A DNA stretch of 64,000 nt. Source: a candidate division Zixibacteria bacterium HGW-Zixibacteria-1 (GTDB taxonomy: Bacteria > Zixibacteria > MSB-5A5 > GN15 > PGXB01). The position numbers and the translations under genes are program-made. Where the stretch lies: assembly GCA_002838945.1 (NCBI GenBank), contig PGXB01000002.1, positions 213,474 to 277,473 of the forward strand, given 5' to 3'. Of the stretch, positions 44,718 through 53,368 are shown one piece after another. The first letter of the stretch is position 1; each line of letters opens with the position of its first letter. Below the pieces are notes generated by a model. That model saw nothing but the letters and a program-made list of their open reading frames with translations. It was not told the DNA's origin and did no database searches.

Positions 44718-44746
44718 TTGACAATATGACATTTCGAGTCTATAAT
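44718..44746 (+). promoter_or_regulatory. Consensus promoter of the Rrf2 regulator
   Basis: TTGACA (44718-44723), 17-bp spacer, TATAAT (44741-44746): both boxes perfect at ideal spacing. The predicted start (~44753) leaves a ~70-nt leader to ATG 44822. Such an ideal promoter ahead of a regulator usually implies repression, for example by its own product. Only short inverted pieces (GAC..GTC, 44728-44740) lie in the spacer. Confidence 0.75.
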
Positions 44747-44821
44747 TATTTGATTAGGATAACTATGTTCATTGGAGAATAATGTGTAAGAAACTTTTAC
44801 ATAAGCGCCCGAGGTGATAAT

Positions 44822-45253
44822 ATGCAATTTACGAGAGCCGAAGAGTATGGTATTCTCGGGGTTATATATTTGGCCAGCCAGGAAGAAGGGCTGATTGTGC
44901 CCTTGTCCGAAATTGCGGAAATTCGCGACGTTCCGGAAAAATTCCTGGCCAAGATTTTTCAAAACCTGACCAAGACTGGCATTGTCAAATCTCACCGGGG
45001 GGTTAAGGGTGGTTTTTCTCTTGCCAAAGACCCAGAGGTTATTACCATTAAGGACGTAGTCGAGGCCATCCAGGGGCCATATCACTTGATAAAATGTCTT
45101 CCTGACCGGGACTGCTGCGAAAAAGTCGAGTTTTGTCCCATTCGACCCGTTTTGGAGGAGGCCGAAGAAAAGCTCTTGGAGGTGTTCGGCAGTTATACTC
45201 TTGCCAACCTGATTAGCTGGGAGAGGAATCAACGGGCAGCAAAGGCGCGCTGA
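44822..45253 (+). CDS. Rrf2 family transcriptional regulator with IscR-like cysteines
   Basis: A 143-residue winged-helix regulator. MQFTRAEEYGILGVIYLA opens the DNA-binding domain; the recognition helix and wing follow (VPEKFLAKIFQNLTKTGIVKSHRGVKGGFSLA). Cysteines C92, C98, C99 and C105 match the three-Cys Fe-S site of IscR almost position for position (92, 98, 104), although the histidine ligand 107 of IscR is absent here. A Fe-S or redox sensor is likely. GAGGTGATAAT precedes the ATG. The divergent neighbour encodes a Fe-S dehydrogenase, and PFOR lies two genes downstream, so both are plausible targets. Confidence 0.85.
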   Translation: MQFTRAEEYGILGVIYLASQEEGLIVPLSEIAEIRDVPEKFLAKIFQNLTKTGIVKSHRGVKGGFSLAKDPEVITIKDVVEAIQGPYHLIKCLPDRDCCEKVEFCPIRPVLEEAEEKLLEVFGSYTLANLISWERNQRAAKAR

Positions 45254-45274
45254 GGATTAAAGCGGAAAAATGGT

Positions 45275-45302
45275 TTGCCTGAGACGGATATTTACGTATA
45301 AT
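45275..45302 (+). promoter_or_regulatory. Promoter of dcd
   Basis: TTGCCT (45275-45280), 16-bp spacer, TATAAT (45297-45302); TAAGGAG ribosome-binding site follows before ATG 45337. Confidence 0.5.
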
Positions 45303-45336
45303 AGGGAACTGTTTTTTAGAGTAAGGAGTACTGTGA

Positions 45337-45891
45337 ATGCCTGTTAAGTCCGATCGCTGGATAAAGGAAATGGCCCTTAAACACGATATGATTCGTCCGT
45401 TCTCGGCAAAACAAATCAGAAAAGGCATCAGTTACGGGCTTTCGTCATATGGCTATGATATCAGGGTCGCCGACGAGTTTAAAATCTTCACCAATACCAA
45501 CTCAGCTATCATCGACCCCAAAAACTTCTCCAAAGAATCCTTTATCGACGTCAAGGCCAAATCAATTTTGGTTCCGCCAAATTCGTTCGCCCTGGCCAGA
45601 ACTGTGGAGTATTTTAAGATACCACGAGAAGTCATAACCATCTGTCTGGGCAAATCAACTTATGCCCGTTGCGGCATAATTGTCAATGTGACGCCCTTTG
45701 AGCCCGAATGGGAAGGCTATGCAACATTGGAGATTTCCAACACCACCCCCCTTCCGGCCAAAATTTATGCTAATGAAGGTATTGCGCAAATTCTTTTTCT
45801 GGGAGCCGATGAGATCTGTCAGATATCCTATAAGGACAAAAAAGGAAAATACCAGGGACAGACAAGCATTACCTTACCAAAGACTATATGA
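45337..45891 (+). CDS. dcd: dCTP deaminase
   Basis: A 184-residue trimeric deaminase turning dCTP into dUTP for thymidylate synthesis. [80 protein letters not shown] are the family's substrate-binding and catalytic regions; the catalytic Glu sits in the EPEWEG-type segment. Whether it also hydrolyses dUTP is not visible. Behind TAAGGAG and its own promoter. Confidence 0.94.
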   Translation: MPVKSDRWIKEMALKHDMIRPFSAKQIRKGISYGLSSYGYDIRVADEFKIFTNTNSAIIDPKNFSKESFIDVKAKSILVPPNSFALARTVEYFKIPREVITICLGKSTYARCGIIVNVTPFEPEWEGYATLEISNTTPLPAKIYANEGIAQILFLGADEICQISYKDKKGKYQGQTSITLPKTI

Positions 45892-45940
45892 GAGGCAAAT
45901 AATTTAATTAAAGAATAGATTTATTCGGAGTAGAGTTACC

Positions 45941-48900
45941 ATGTCAGATCAAGTAGATGTTGCTGTTAATAAAACGGGAGCAGGATCGAAAAACAAAAGA
46001 AATATGATCAATACCGACGGCAATACCGCCGCCGCTTACGTCGCTCATAACCTGAGTGAAGTGATCGCTATTTATCCTATCACTCCCTCTTCTGTTATGG
46101 GTGAAGAGGCCGATGACAGGTCAGCAGCGGGCAAGACCAATATCTGGGGCACAATTCCCGACGTGGTCGAGATGCAGTCGGAAGCGGGCGCTGCCGGTGC
46201 GGTCCATGGAGCCGCCACCGCCGGCTCCCTGACAACCACCTTCACGGCGTCTCAGGGACTGCTTTTGATGATTCCCAATATGTTTAAGATCGCCGGCGAA
46301 ATTACCCCGGTGGTTTTTCATGTTTCGGCCCGCTCGGTGGCAACCCATGCATTGTCGATTTTCGGCGATCATTCCGATGTCATGGCGGTTCGCTCGACCG
46401 GCTTCGGACTGCTCGCATCCGGCTCCGTCCAGGAAGTTATGGACATGGCCGTCATCACCCATGCCGCGACACTCGAATCTCAGGTGCCGTTCGTTCATTT
46501 CTTCGATGGCTTCCGCACATCTCATGAGGTCCAGAAAATCGAAGAATTGACCACCGATGATTTAAAGAATATGATCGAGGAGAAATTCGTGACCCGGCAT
46601 CGGGAGCGGGCTCTCAATCCCGATCACCCGACCCTCAAAGGCTCATCGCAAAATCCCGATGTCTTCTTCCAGGCCAGGGAAACGGTCAATAATTATTATC
46701 TGAAGGCTCCCGGAATTGTCCAGAAATATATGGATAAGTTCGCCCGCCTTGTCGGCCGCGAATATCATCTTTTTGATTATGTCGGAGCTCCCGATGCGGA
46801 TAGAGTCGTGATAATGATGGGTTCCGGCGCCGAGACAATGCACGAGACCGTCAAATTCATGATGAGCAAGGGTGAAAAAGTAGGTTTGATCAAAGTTCGT
46901 CTCTATCGCCCCTTCTCCATTGAGGGATTGATGACGGCCCTGCCGAAAACAGTCAAGAAAATAGGCGTCCTCGACCGCACCAAGGAACCGGGCGCCGTGG
47001 GCGAACCACTGTACACCGACGTGCAGGCCGCTATTAACGAGGCCATGCATCTTGGTATCGCGCCCTTTACCAAATACCCGATTATCGTAGGCGGCCGATA
47101 TGGGCTCAGTTCCAAAGAATTCAATCCGCCGATGGCCAAGGCCGTGCTGGATAATCTTAAACTGGCCGATCCGAAAAATCATTTCACCGTTGGCATTGTC
47201 GACGACGTTACCAATACGTCGCTTGATGTCGATTATTCTTTCGATATCGAGGGCAGTGATGTCTTCCGGGGACTTTTCTATGGTCTCGGAGCCGATGGCA
47301 CGGTGGGCGCCAATAAGAACTCAATCAAAATTATCGGCGACTACACCGACAATTACACACAGGGTTATTTCGTCTATGATTCCAAAAAGGCCGGCGCGGT
47401 GACGGTTTCGCATCTCCGTTTCGGGAAAAATGAAATCCGCAGCCCGTATTTGATTCGCAAGGCCAAATTTGTCGCCTGTCACAACTTTTCATTCCTCGAA
47501 AAATATGACATGCTGGAAGGAATTATCGAAGGCGGCATCTTCCTGTTGAACAGCCCCTTTGACGAGAATGAAGTCTGGGACAAGATGCCGGTAGAAGTTC
47601 AGCAGCAGATAATCGATAAAAAATTGAAGTTCTATGTTATCGACGGTATCAAGCTGGCCCAGGAACTGGGGTTGGGTGCCCGCATTAATATGATCATGCA
47701 AACCGCTTTCTTTGTCATCAGCGATATTCTACCCCGTGATGAAGCGATCAAGGCCATTAAGGATGCCATTGTCAAAACATACGGCAGCAAGGGTGAAAAG
47801 GTCGTGAAGATGAATTTCGCCGCGGTTGACGGCGCCCTCAATAACATACATGAAGTCAAATACTCCGGCAAGGCCACCAGTAAAATCAAAAAACCGCCCA
47901 TCGTTCCCGATCATGCGCCGGATTTCGTGAAGTACGTTACCGCCACTATTATTGCCAATAAGGGTGATTCGCTGCCGGTATCGGCCATGCCCGATGACGG
48001 GACTTTCGTGACCGGAACCACACAATATGAAAAACGAAATATTGCCGTGGAGATCCCCGTCTGGGATGAAAGGGCCTGTATTCAATGCGGCATCTGTTCC
48101 ATAGTTTGCCCGCATGCGGCCATTCGGATGAAAATATATGATGCGAATGCTCTCAAAGGAGCCCCCGGGACTTTCAAATCCTTTGATGCTACCGGAAAGC
48201 CGTTTGCCGGTAAGAAGTATACTCTTCAGGTGGCCCCGGAAGATTGCACCGGATGTGTCCTTTGTGTCAATGCCTGCCCGGCCTACGGTAAGGATGAACA
48301 AGGAAACAAGAGCGATCGCAAAGCCATCTACATGATGCCTCAGATTCCGCTTCGCGCCCGGGAGGCCGAAAACTTCGCCTTCTTCCTCTCGATTCCCGAG
48401 ACCGACCCGGCGCTGTACAATATCGGCACCACCAAGGGCAGCCAGTTGGTCAAACCACTCTTCGAGTTTTCTGGAGCCTGCGCCGGCTGCGGTGAGACTC
48501 CTTACGTCAAGCTGGTTACGCAATTATTCGGCGACCGCGCCTTAATCGGCAATGCAACCGGATGCTCCTCCATTTATGGCGGCAATCTGCCGACGACGCC
48601 CTACACCTTCCGTGGCGACGGTCGCGGGCCGGCCTGGTCCAACTCACTCTTTGAGGATGCGGCCGAATTCTCGATGGGTATGCGGCTGGCTGTCGATCGG
48701 CTGAATATCCATGCCTTGGAATTGCTGCAAAAACTTGCCCCGGCCGATTTCGATGAAATCGCCGGAACCGACCAGTCAACCCAGGAAGGAATCGAAAAAC
48801 AGCGTCAGAAAGTCATGAAACTAAAGAACAAGATTAAAGCCATGTCAACTCCGGAAGCATCCCGGTTGCTCGACATTATTGATTTTCTTGTTAAGAAATC

Positions 48901-49570
48901 CGTCTGGGCTTTCGGGGGTGACGGATGGGCCTATGATATCGGATATGGCGGACTGGATCACGTCATGGCTTCGGGACGCAATGTCAATGTCCTGGTTCTC
49001 GATACCGAGGTTTATTCGAATACCGGCGGTCAGATGTCAAAATCCTCCCCGATGGGCGCCGTGGCCAAATTTGCAGCAGCCGGAAGGCCCTTGCCGAAAA
49101 AGGACCTTGGCATGATGCTTATGTCCTATGGTAATGTCTATGTTGCGCAGATTGCTTTGGGCGCCAGCCATAACCAGGCTGTAAAGGCGCTTATGGAAGC
49201 GGAAGCTTTTGACGGCCCCTCGATTGTTATTGCTTATTCACATTGTATTGCTCATGGAATTGACATGTCCCACGGACTTGAGGAGCAGAAAAAGGCGGTC
49301 AATTCCGGACACTGGATCCTCTATCGTTACAACCCCGATCTGGTCAAAGAAGGAAAAAACCCGCTGCAGCTTGATTCCAAACCACCGACAATCGATTATG
49401 CCGATTATGCCTATGGCGAGGTTCGTTTCCGGACGCTTAAGGCCAGTATGCCGGAGCGCGCGGAGAGACTTATAAAGCAGGCTCAGGCTGATGCCTATCG
49501 ACACTACAATTACTACAAGATGTTGTCCCAGTTGGATTTCAGTAAAATTTACGAAAATACATCCGAATAG
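45941..49570 (+). CDS. nifJ: Pyruvate:ferredoxin (flavodoxin) oxidoreductase, single chain
   Basis: A 1209-residue PFOR that oxidises pyruvate to acetyl-CoA and CO2, reducing ferredoxin or flavodoxin; cytoplasmic, oxygen-sensitive. Domain order is standard: pyruvate-binding domain I (IYPITPSSVMGEEADD), CoA-binding part, two 4Fe-4S motifs (CIQCGICSIVCP ~711-722 and CTGCVLCVNACP ~767-778), proximal cluster CAGCGETPYVKL and the TPP site GDGWAYDIGYGGLDHV (~994) with VLDTEVYSNTGGQMSKSSP. A ~25-residue lead precedes domain I. Complete and monocistronic: CGGAGTAG ribosome-binding site, terminator at 49596. Feeds acetyl-CoA to pta and citrate synthase. Confidence 0.96.
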   Translation: MSDQVDVAVNKTGAGSKNKRNMINTDGNTAAAYVAHNLSEVIAIYPITPSSVMGEEADDRSAAGKTNIWGTIPDVVEMQSEAGAAGAVHGAATAGSLTTTFTASQGLLLMIPNMFKIAGEITPVVFHVSARSVATHALSIFGDHSDVMAVRSTGFGLLASGSVQEVMDMAVITHAATLESQVPFVHFFDGFRTSHEVQKIEELTTDDLKNMIEEKFVTRHRERALNPDHPTLKGSSQNPDVFFQARETVNNYYLKAPGIVQKYMDKFARLVGREYHLFDYVGAPDADRVVIMMGSGAETMHETVKFMMSKGEKVGLIKVRLYRPFSIEGLMTALPKTVKKIGVLDRTKEPGAVGEPLYTDVQAAINEAMHLGIAPFTKYPIIVGGRYGLSSKEFNPPMAKAVLDNLKLADPKNHFTVGIVDDVTNTSLDVDYSFDIEGSDVFRGLFYGLGADGTVGANKNSIKIIGDYTDNYTQGYFVYDSKKAGAVTVSHLRFGKNEIRSPYLIRKAKFVACHNFSFLEKYDMLEGIIEGGIFLLNSPFDENEVWDKMPVEVQQQIIDKKLKFYVIDGIKLAQELGLGARINMIMQTAFFVISDILPRDEAIKAIKDAIVKTYGSKGEKVVKMNFAAVDGALNNIHEVKYSGKATSKIKKPPIVPDHAPDFVKYVTATIIANKGDSLPVSAMPDDGTFVTGTTQYEKRNIAVEIPVWDERACIQCGICSIVCPHAAIRMKIYDANALKGAPGTFKSFDATGKPFAGKKYTLQVAPEDCTGCVLCVNACPAYGKDEQGNKSDRKAIYMMPQIPLRAREAENFAFFLSIPETDPALYNIGTTKGSQLVKPLFEFSGACAGCGETPYVKLVTQLFGDRALIGNATGCSSIYGGNLPTTPYTFRGDGRGPAWSNSLFEDAAEFSMGMRLAVDRLNIHALELLQKLAPADFDEIAGTDQSTQEGIEKQRQKVMKLKNKIKAMSTPEASRLLDIIDFLVKKSVWAFGGDGWAYDIGYGGLDHVMASGRNVNVLVLDTEVYSNTGGQMSKSSPMGAVAKFAAAGRPLPKKDLGMMLMSYGNVYVAQIALGASHNQAVKALMEAEAFDGPSIVIAYSHCIAHGIDMSHGLEEQKKAVNSGHWILYRYNPDLVKEGKNPLQLDSKPPTIDYADYAYGEVRFRTLKASMPERAERLIKQAQADAYRHYNYYKMLSQLDFSKIYENTSE

Positions 49571-49595
49571 AGAATCGTAACAACATCGAAATCAT

Positions 49596-49624
49596 AAGGC
49601 AGGACCAGAATCCTGCCTTTTTTT
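49596..49624 (+). terminator. Intrinsic terminator of PFOR
   Basis: AAGGCAGGA (49596-49604), six-base loop, TCCTGCCTT (49611-49619), T-run to 49624. Perfect 9-bp stem. Confidence 0.92.
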
Positions 49625-49650
49625 ATTTTCCCGGCATTTTACTTAACTCT

Positions 49651-49678
49651 TTGCAATTCTTGTTATTGCGAGAATAAT
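49651..49678 (+). promoter_or_regulatory. Possible promoter of the outer-membrane-like gene
   Basis: TTGCAA (49651-49656), 16-bp spacer, AATAAT (49673-49678). Placed between the PFOR terminator and AAGGAGGAT before ATG 49759. Confidence 0.35.
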
Positions 49679-49758
49679 CGGAAATAATTAATTTAAAGAA
49701 TCATCAATTCTGACCGATAAATACAGGGTAAATCAGTTTAACTATCCAAGGAGGATCT

Positions 49759-50610
49759 ATGTTCAAAAAACTGATTCCGGTATTTATTGCATTGTTTGCA
49801 ATTACAGTTGCTGCTTCGGCCTTCGGTCAGACCGAAGATGAGATCATTTCCAAATATTTGAAAAAGATGGAAAAAGATCGCAAACACAAAATTTATTATG
49901 GTTCGCTGTCTTTTTCCTATGGCAAACTGCCCAATAGCAGCGATTACAACGTCTATTCCAACTATGTTAATGTCAATGTCGGGCCGGATAATCCGATGAC
50001 CGGCATCTGGCGTTCCAAGGAACTTTCCGCTAATATGGGAATGATGATTTCAAAAAAGACCTCATTCCAGTTGGGCTTTGATTATTGGCTGAAAATGGGT
50101 GATAACAGGAATGGTGATTACACCTTCAGTATTTCCCCATTGGGAACACAGACCGATTTTGAGCTAATTTCGGAAGTCCAGGTCTATGGCATCACCGGCG
50201 GCGTTGATTATCATCTTCTTAATCCGCCGGATAACGAAGGGATCGTCAACGGTTTTAATGTTCGCGTCGGTGGCGGCGGCGGCATTTATTTCAGCAAGTG
50301 GGAAGTCTGGAGCGGAGCCAGTTCCTTTAATCTCAGCACTTCCGATGAAGAAGCAAATGTCGCGCCTCTCAAAGGAACTTCACCCGGTTTTTCAGCCTGG
50401 GTCGGCGCCGATTACCCGACCGGCTTTTTCGGTATGTTGTTAAGCGCCAACGTCAATTATCTTTATTTGAACTTCAGTGACGTTCATTCGTATAATGATT
50501 TTGATGAAGAGTTATACTTATCGTATACTTCCAACCCTGAGGACCGCGTCGAGCTCGATTTTTCCGGTTTGCGCGGCAAAATCGAATTCAAGAAATATTT
50601 CAAGTGGTAA
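49759..50610 (+). CDS. Exported beta-barrel-like protein of unknown function
   Basis: A 283-residue protein with a signal peptide (MFKKLIPVFIALFAITVAASAFG). After a short helical lead (EDEIISKYLKKMEKDRKHK) the chain is made of alternating polar/aromatic strands (YYGSLSFSYGKL, FQLGFDYWLKMG, FNVRVGGGGGIYFSKWEV, ANVNYLYLNFSDVHSY) and ends in EFKKYFKW, with the terminal aromatic residue that outer-membrane barrels use for BAM insertion. I expect 10-12 strands. No family recognised; a small porin-like or adhesin-type protein are options. Strong AAGGAGGAT ribosome-binding site. Confidence 0.6.
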   Translation: MFKKLIPVFIALFAITVAASAFGQTEDEIISKYLKKMEKDRKHKIYYGSLSFSYGKLPNSSDYNVYSNYVNVNVGPDNPMTGIWRSKELSANMGMMISKKTSFQLGFDYWLKMGDNRNGDYTFSISPLGTQTDFELISEVQVYGITGGVDYHLLNPPDNEGIVNGFNVRVGGGGGIYFSKWEVWSGASSFNLSTSDEEANVAPLKGTSPGFSAWVGADYPTGFFGMLLSANVNYLYLNFSDVHSYNDFDEELYLSYTSNPEDRVELDFSGLRGKIEFKKYFKW

Positions 50611-50617
50611 TTTGGGG

Positions 50618-50645
50618 TTGACACTGGAGTGATTTGGCATATTAT
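50618..50645 (+). promoter_or_regulatory. Promoter of the PD40 beta-propeller gene
   Basis: TTGACA (50618-50623), 16-bp spacer, TATTAT (50640-50645), eight bases after the preceding stop codon. This separates the gene from its upstream neighbour and places the start after ORF positions that would give a longer protein. Confidence 0.6.
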
Positions 50646-50687
50646 TCTGGCTTAAAAGTCAGATCATTATACCGTAAAGGAGATGTC

Positions 50688-51698
50688 TTGAAGAAGTTTA
50701 TTGCACTATCGCTGACATTGGGTTTGATAATCTTTCTGATGATATTGGCGACATCGGGATATGCCGCAAAATTACCGGCTGAAAAAGCCGGGAAGATCGG
50801 CGTTCCGCTTGGCAGGATAGCTTACGTGAGCAACGGTGACCTCTGGGTGATGAATTGGGACGGCAGTAATCAATTCAAAGTCGTCACCGCGGAAAATATC
50901 AACGGACGACCCTCATGGGCTCCTGACGGCAAGAGAATCGCCTTCACCCGACAGGGCAAAGTCGATTTGCGGGGACCGGATGGCCTGGGCGGTACGCACC
51001 GGGTATATGATGTTTTCATAGCTTATCTGGATTCCGCCAGGGCGCAGAATACCAACTTCTGGTACCGTGTAACCACCGAAATGGGCGCGCGGCACCCGGA
51101 ATGGAATAGTGATGGCAGCATGATTGTATTCACCCAGGATATCAGTGCCAATAGGGTCAATGCCGAACTGCCGAATTACCAGCTGGCGTGGACCGACACC
51201 ATCGGAAATAAATTAAATATATATAGAAAAGATTATAATCAGGCCGAGATAGGCGTGACCATGCCCTCGCTCGGACCCAATGATCAGATAGTTGCAGTAT
51301 TATATAATGGCGTCAATCAGCTGGGATTGACGGTCATGCCCGTCAATAAGGCCTCCCTTTCACCGAAAGAATTAGGAACCAGTATCCAGCTCATGAAGGG
51401 AGCCACCGCACCGGCCTGGTCTCCGGATGGAAAATGGATTGCCTATGTCGAAACCGATATTACAACCCAGGGAATCTATATTACGACGCCCGACTTCAAG
51501 GAAAAATATGAGGTATTCAGACCGACCGTCGGCAAAAACCTTCAGACGCATCCGCTGTCCTGGTCGCCCGATTCAAATTGGATTACCTTTGCCACCACCG
51601 ATGGCATCATTTGGGCGATTGACATTACCGGAAACAACCTTAAGCAACTCAGCGGACCGGGTATGAACTCGGCCCCGGCCTGGTCGAAAAATAAATAA
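50688..51698 (+). CDS. Exported TolB-like (PD40) beta-propeller protein
   Basis: A ~336-residue protein. TTG start with AAAGGAGAT four bases ahead gives a clean signal peptide (MKKFIALSLTLGLIIFLMIL); the frame extends further upstream to 50634, but that would cover the promoter region. The mature part has about five WD40-like PD40 blades: GRIAYVSNGDLWVMNWDGSN, RPSWAPDGKRIAFTRQG, PEWNSDGSMIVFTQD, APAWSPDGKWIAYVET, LSWSPDSNWITFATT. Such propellers act in the periplasm as in TolB or bind partners. No Pal/TolA genes near. Function open. Confidence 0.75.
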   Translation: MKKFIALSLTLGLIIFLMILATSGYAAKLPAEKAGKIGVPLGRIAYVSNGDLWVMNWDGSNQFKVVTAENINGRPSWAPDGKRIAFTRQGKVDLRGPDGLGGTHRVYDVFIAYLDSARAQNTNFWYRVTTEMGARHPEWNSDGSMIVFTQDISANRVNAELPNYQLAWTDTIGNKLNIYRKDYNQAEIGVTMPSLGPNDQIVAVLYNGVNQLGLTVMPVNKASLSPKELGTSIQLMKGATAPAWSPDGKWIAYVETDITTQGIYITTPDFKEKYEVFRPTVGKNLQTHPLSWSPDSNWITFATTDGIIWAIDITGNNLKQLSGPGMNSAPAWSKNK

Positions 51699-51713
51699 CA
51701 TAGATCTTCTGAT

Positions 51714-51743
51714 AAAAAAAACCCGCCACAAGGCGGGTTTTTT
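51714..51743. terminator. Bidirectional terminator between PD40 gene and pepA
   Basis: A-run 51714-51721, ACCCGCC (51721-51727), loop ACAA, GGCGGGT (51732-51738), T-run to 51743. Symmetrical, so it works for both convergent genes. Confidence 0.92.
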
Positions 51744-51765
51744 AATGTCGGCATTTTTCGTTGAG

Positions 51766-53247
51766 TTACCATTGTTCCAACAGCGCGACCAGCAGCCTGA
51801 GGCCGGTGCCCGATGCCCCGACCGGGATGTAAGGCTTTCCGGTCAACTCATCATCAACCGAGGCTACATCTATATGCGCCCAGGGCCAATCGCCTGTAAA
51901 GCTCTCCAGAAAGGCGCCGGCAGTCATGGTCGCCGCCGGCTTCCCGCCCGAATTTTTCAAATCGGCAATCGGCGATTTCATCCGATCACGGAAATCATCC
52001 CAGATCGGCATTTCCCAAACTCTCTCGGCGGTTGCCTCGGATGCCTTTTTAAGGGCCGCCATCAATTGGGTATCATTTCCCATAATGGGGGCGCCGCTGT
52101 ATCCAAGCACATACAGGGCTCCTCCGGTCAGCGTGGCAATATCAATCACAGCCTGCGGCTTGAACTTATTGGCATAATCAAGGGCATCAGCGAGGATTAA
52201 CCGGCCCTCGGCATCGGTGCTGATAATTTCAATCGTCTTGCCCTTGCGCGAGGTAATAATATCACCCGGCTTTAAGGCTCTTGAAGACGGCATATTTTCA
52301 GCAAGCGGTATTAATCCGACCACATTGAGGGGCAGACCAAGGCGGGCAATGGTTACCATCGTGCCAAGAATTATGGCTCCGCCCTGCATATCACCCTTCA
52401 TTTTATGCATATCCTGAACCGGTTTCAGCGATATGCCGCCGGAATCAAAGGTCACACCTTTGCCGATAATTACAATCGGCTTCTGCGACGCTTTGCCGCC
52501 TTTATATTCCATTATGACAAACCTCGGCGGTTCGGCCGACCCCTGGGCCACTGCCAGCAGGGCGCCCATCTTTTCCGTTTTTATTTGCTTCTCATTAAGA
52601 ACGGTAATTTTGATTTTATGCCGCCCGGCCTGAGTGCGGGCCTCGGATGCAAACTTCTCCGGGGGGAGGCTGTTGCCCGGCATGGAAGCCAGACGCCGCG
52701 CCAGGATAACTCCCTCGGCGATTATTTGCCCGGCGGTAACAGCCTTCTTGAATAGTTTAACCTGATTTTGATCAGTGCCGTGGAAGAAAATGGTTTCAAG
52801 CTTATCATCCCCATCATCATTTCCGGTTTTATAATCATTGATTTCAAATCGTCCCAGGAGAAATCCTTCCACCACCGCCGTCGCAATTTTCCCATCTTCC
52901 CCGTCGCCAAAATAAAAGGCCACTGATTTCGCTTTTTTCACAGCCGGAATCCGCGACAGCGTCCCGGCCGCCTGACGATAACTGTCATGATTGACCTTGT
53001 CCTTTTTACCCAAGCCGGCCAGAACGACTCTCTCGGCCTTAATTCCGGGGACAGCATGAAGCACAATTGTCTGATTAAGTTTCCCTTCGAATTCACCGGA
53101 ATCAAAAATATTTTTTAGGCCGTTTTTCAGCTTTTCGTTGATAATTCTCAGCAGCTTGTCTTCGGCGAAACCGTCCTGGTGGCAGAATTTGACCAGAACA
53201 TTCCCCTTCGCCGCTACAAAGTCGGATACGGAAAAAGAGATTTTCAT
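51766..53247 (-). CDS. pepA: Leucyl aminopeptidase (cytosol aminopeptidase, M17)
   Basis: A 493-residue hexameric zinc aminopeptidase. N-terminal macro-like domain, then the catalytic domain with VIIGKGVTFDSGGISLKP (metal-binding K and D), MKGDMQGGA (D) and the signature STDAEGRLILADAL (N replaced by S at the first place of NTDAEGRL). Then SWIGAPIMG-like GYSGAPIMGND and the C-terminal WPWAHIDVA. ATG 53247 follows AAGGAG. Cytoplasmic peptide turnover. Monocistronic, with a candidate promoter TTGTCT-17-TATTCT at 53329-53301 on the minus strand. Confidence 0.94.
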   Translation of the reverse strand: MKISFSVSDFVAAKGNVLVKFCHQDGFAEDKLLRIINEKLKNGLKNIFDSGEFEGKLNQTIVLHAVPGIKAERVVLAGLGKKDKVNHDSYRQAAGTLSRIPAVKKAKSVAFYFGDGEDGKIATAVVEGFLLGRFEINDYKTGNDDGDDKLETIFFHGTDQNQVKLFKKAVTAGQIIAEGVILARRLASMPGNSLPPEKFASEARTQAGRHKIKITVLNEKQIKTEKMGALLAVAQGSAEPPRFVIMEYKGGKASQKPIVIIGKGVTFDSGGISLKPVQDMHKMKGDMQGGAIILGTMVTIARLGLPLNVVGLIPLAENMPSSRALKPGDIITSRKGKTIEIISTDAEGRLILADALDYANKFKPQAVIDIATLTGGALYVLGYSGAPIMGNDTQLMAALKKASEATAERVWEMPIWDDFRDRMKSPIADLKNSGGKPAATMTAGAFLESFTGDWPWAHIDVASVDDELTGKPYIPVGASGTGLRLLVALLEQW

Positions 53248-53300
53248 CGATACTCCTTAATATCACTGAAACTTGTGATTTTTAATTAATCATATATACG

Positions 53301-53329
53301 AGAATAAGCTCATTTCGGACGAAAGACAA
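53301..53329 (-). promoter_or_regulatory. Possible promoter of pepA
   Basis: Minus strand TTGTCT (53329-53324), 17-bp spacer, TATTCT (53306-53301). Moderate match only. Confidence 0.35.
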
Positions 53330-53368
53330 TAGATTTATATGGAATATTGTGGGAAATGTACCGTCAGA

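Noticed and set aside
47729-48523. 264-codon antisense ORF opposite PFOR
   Set aside because: Same reason: the sense frame encodes conserved Fe-S motifs here.
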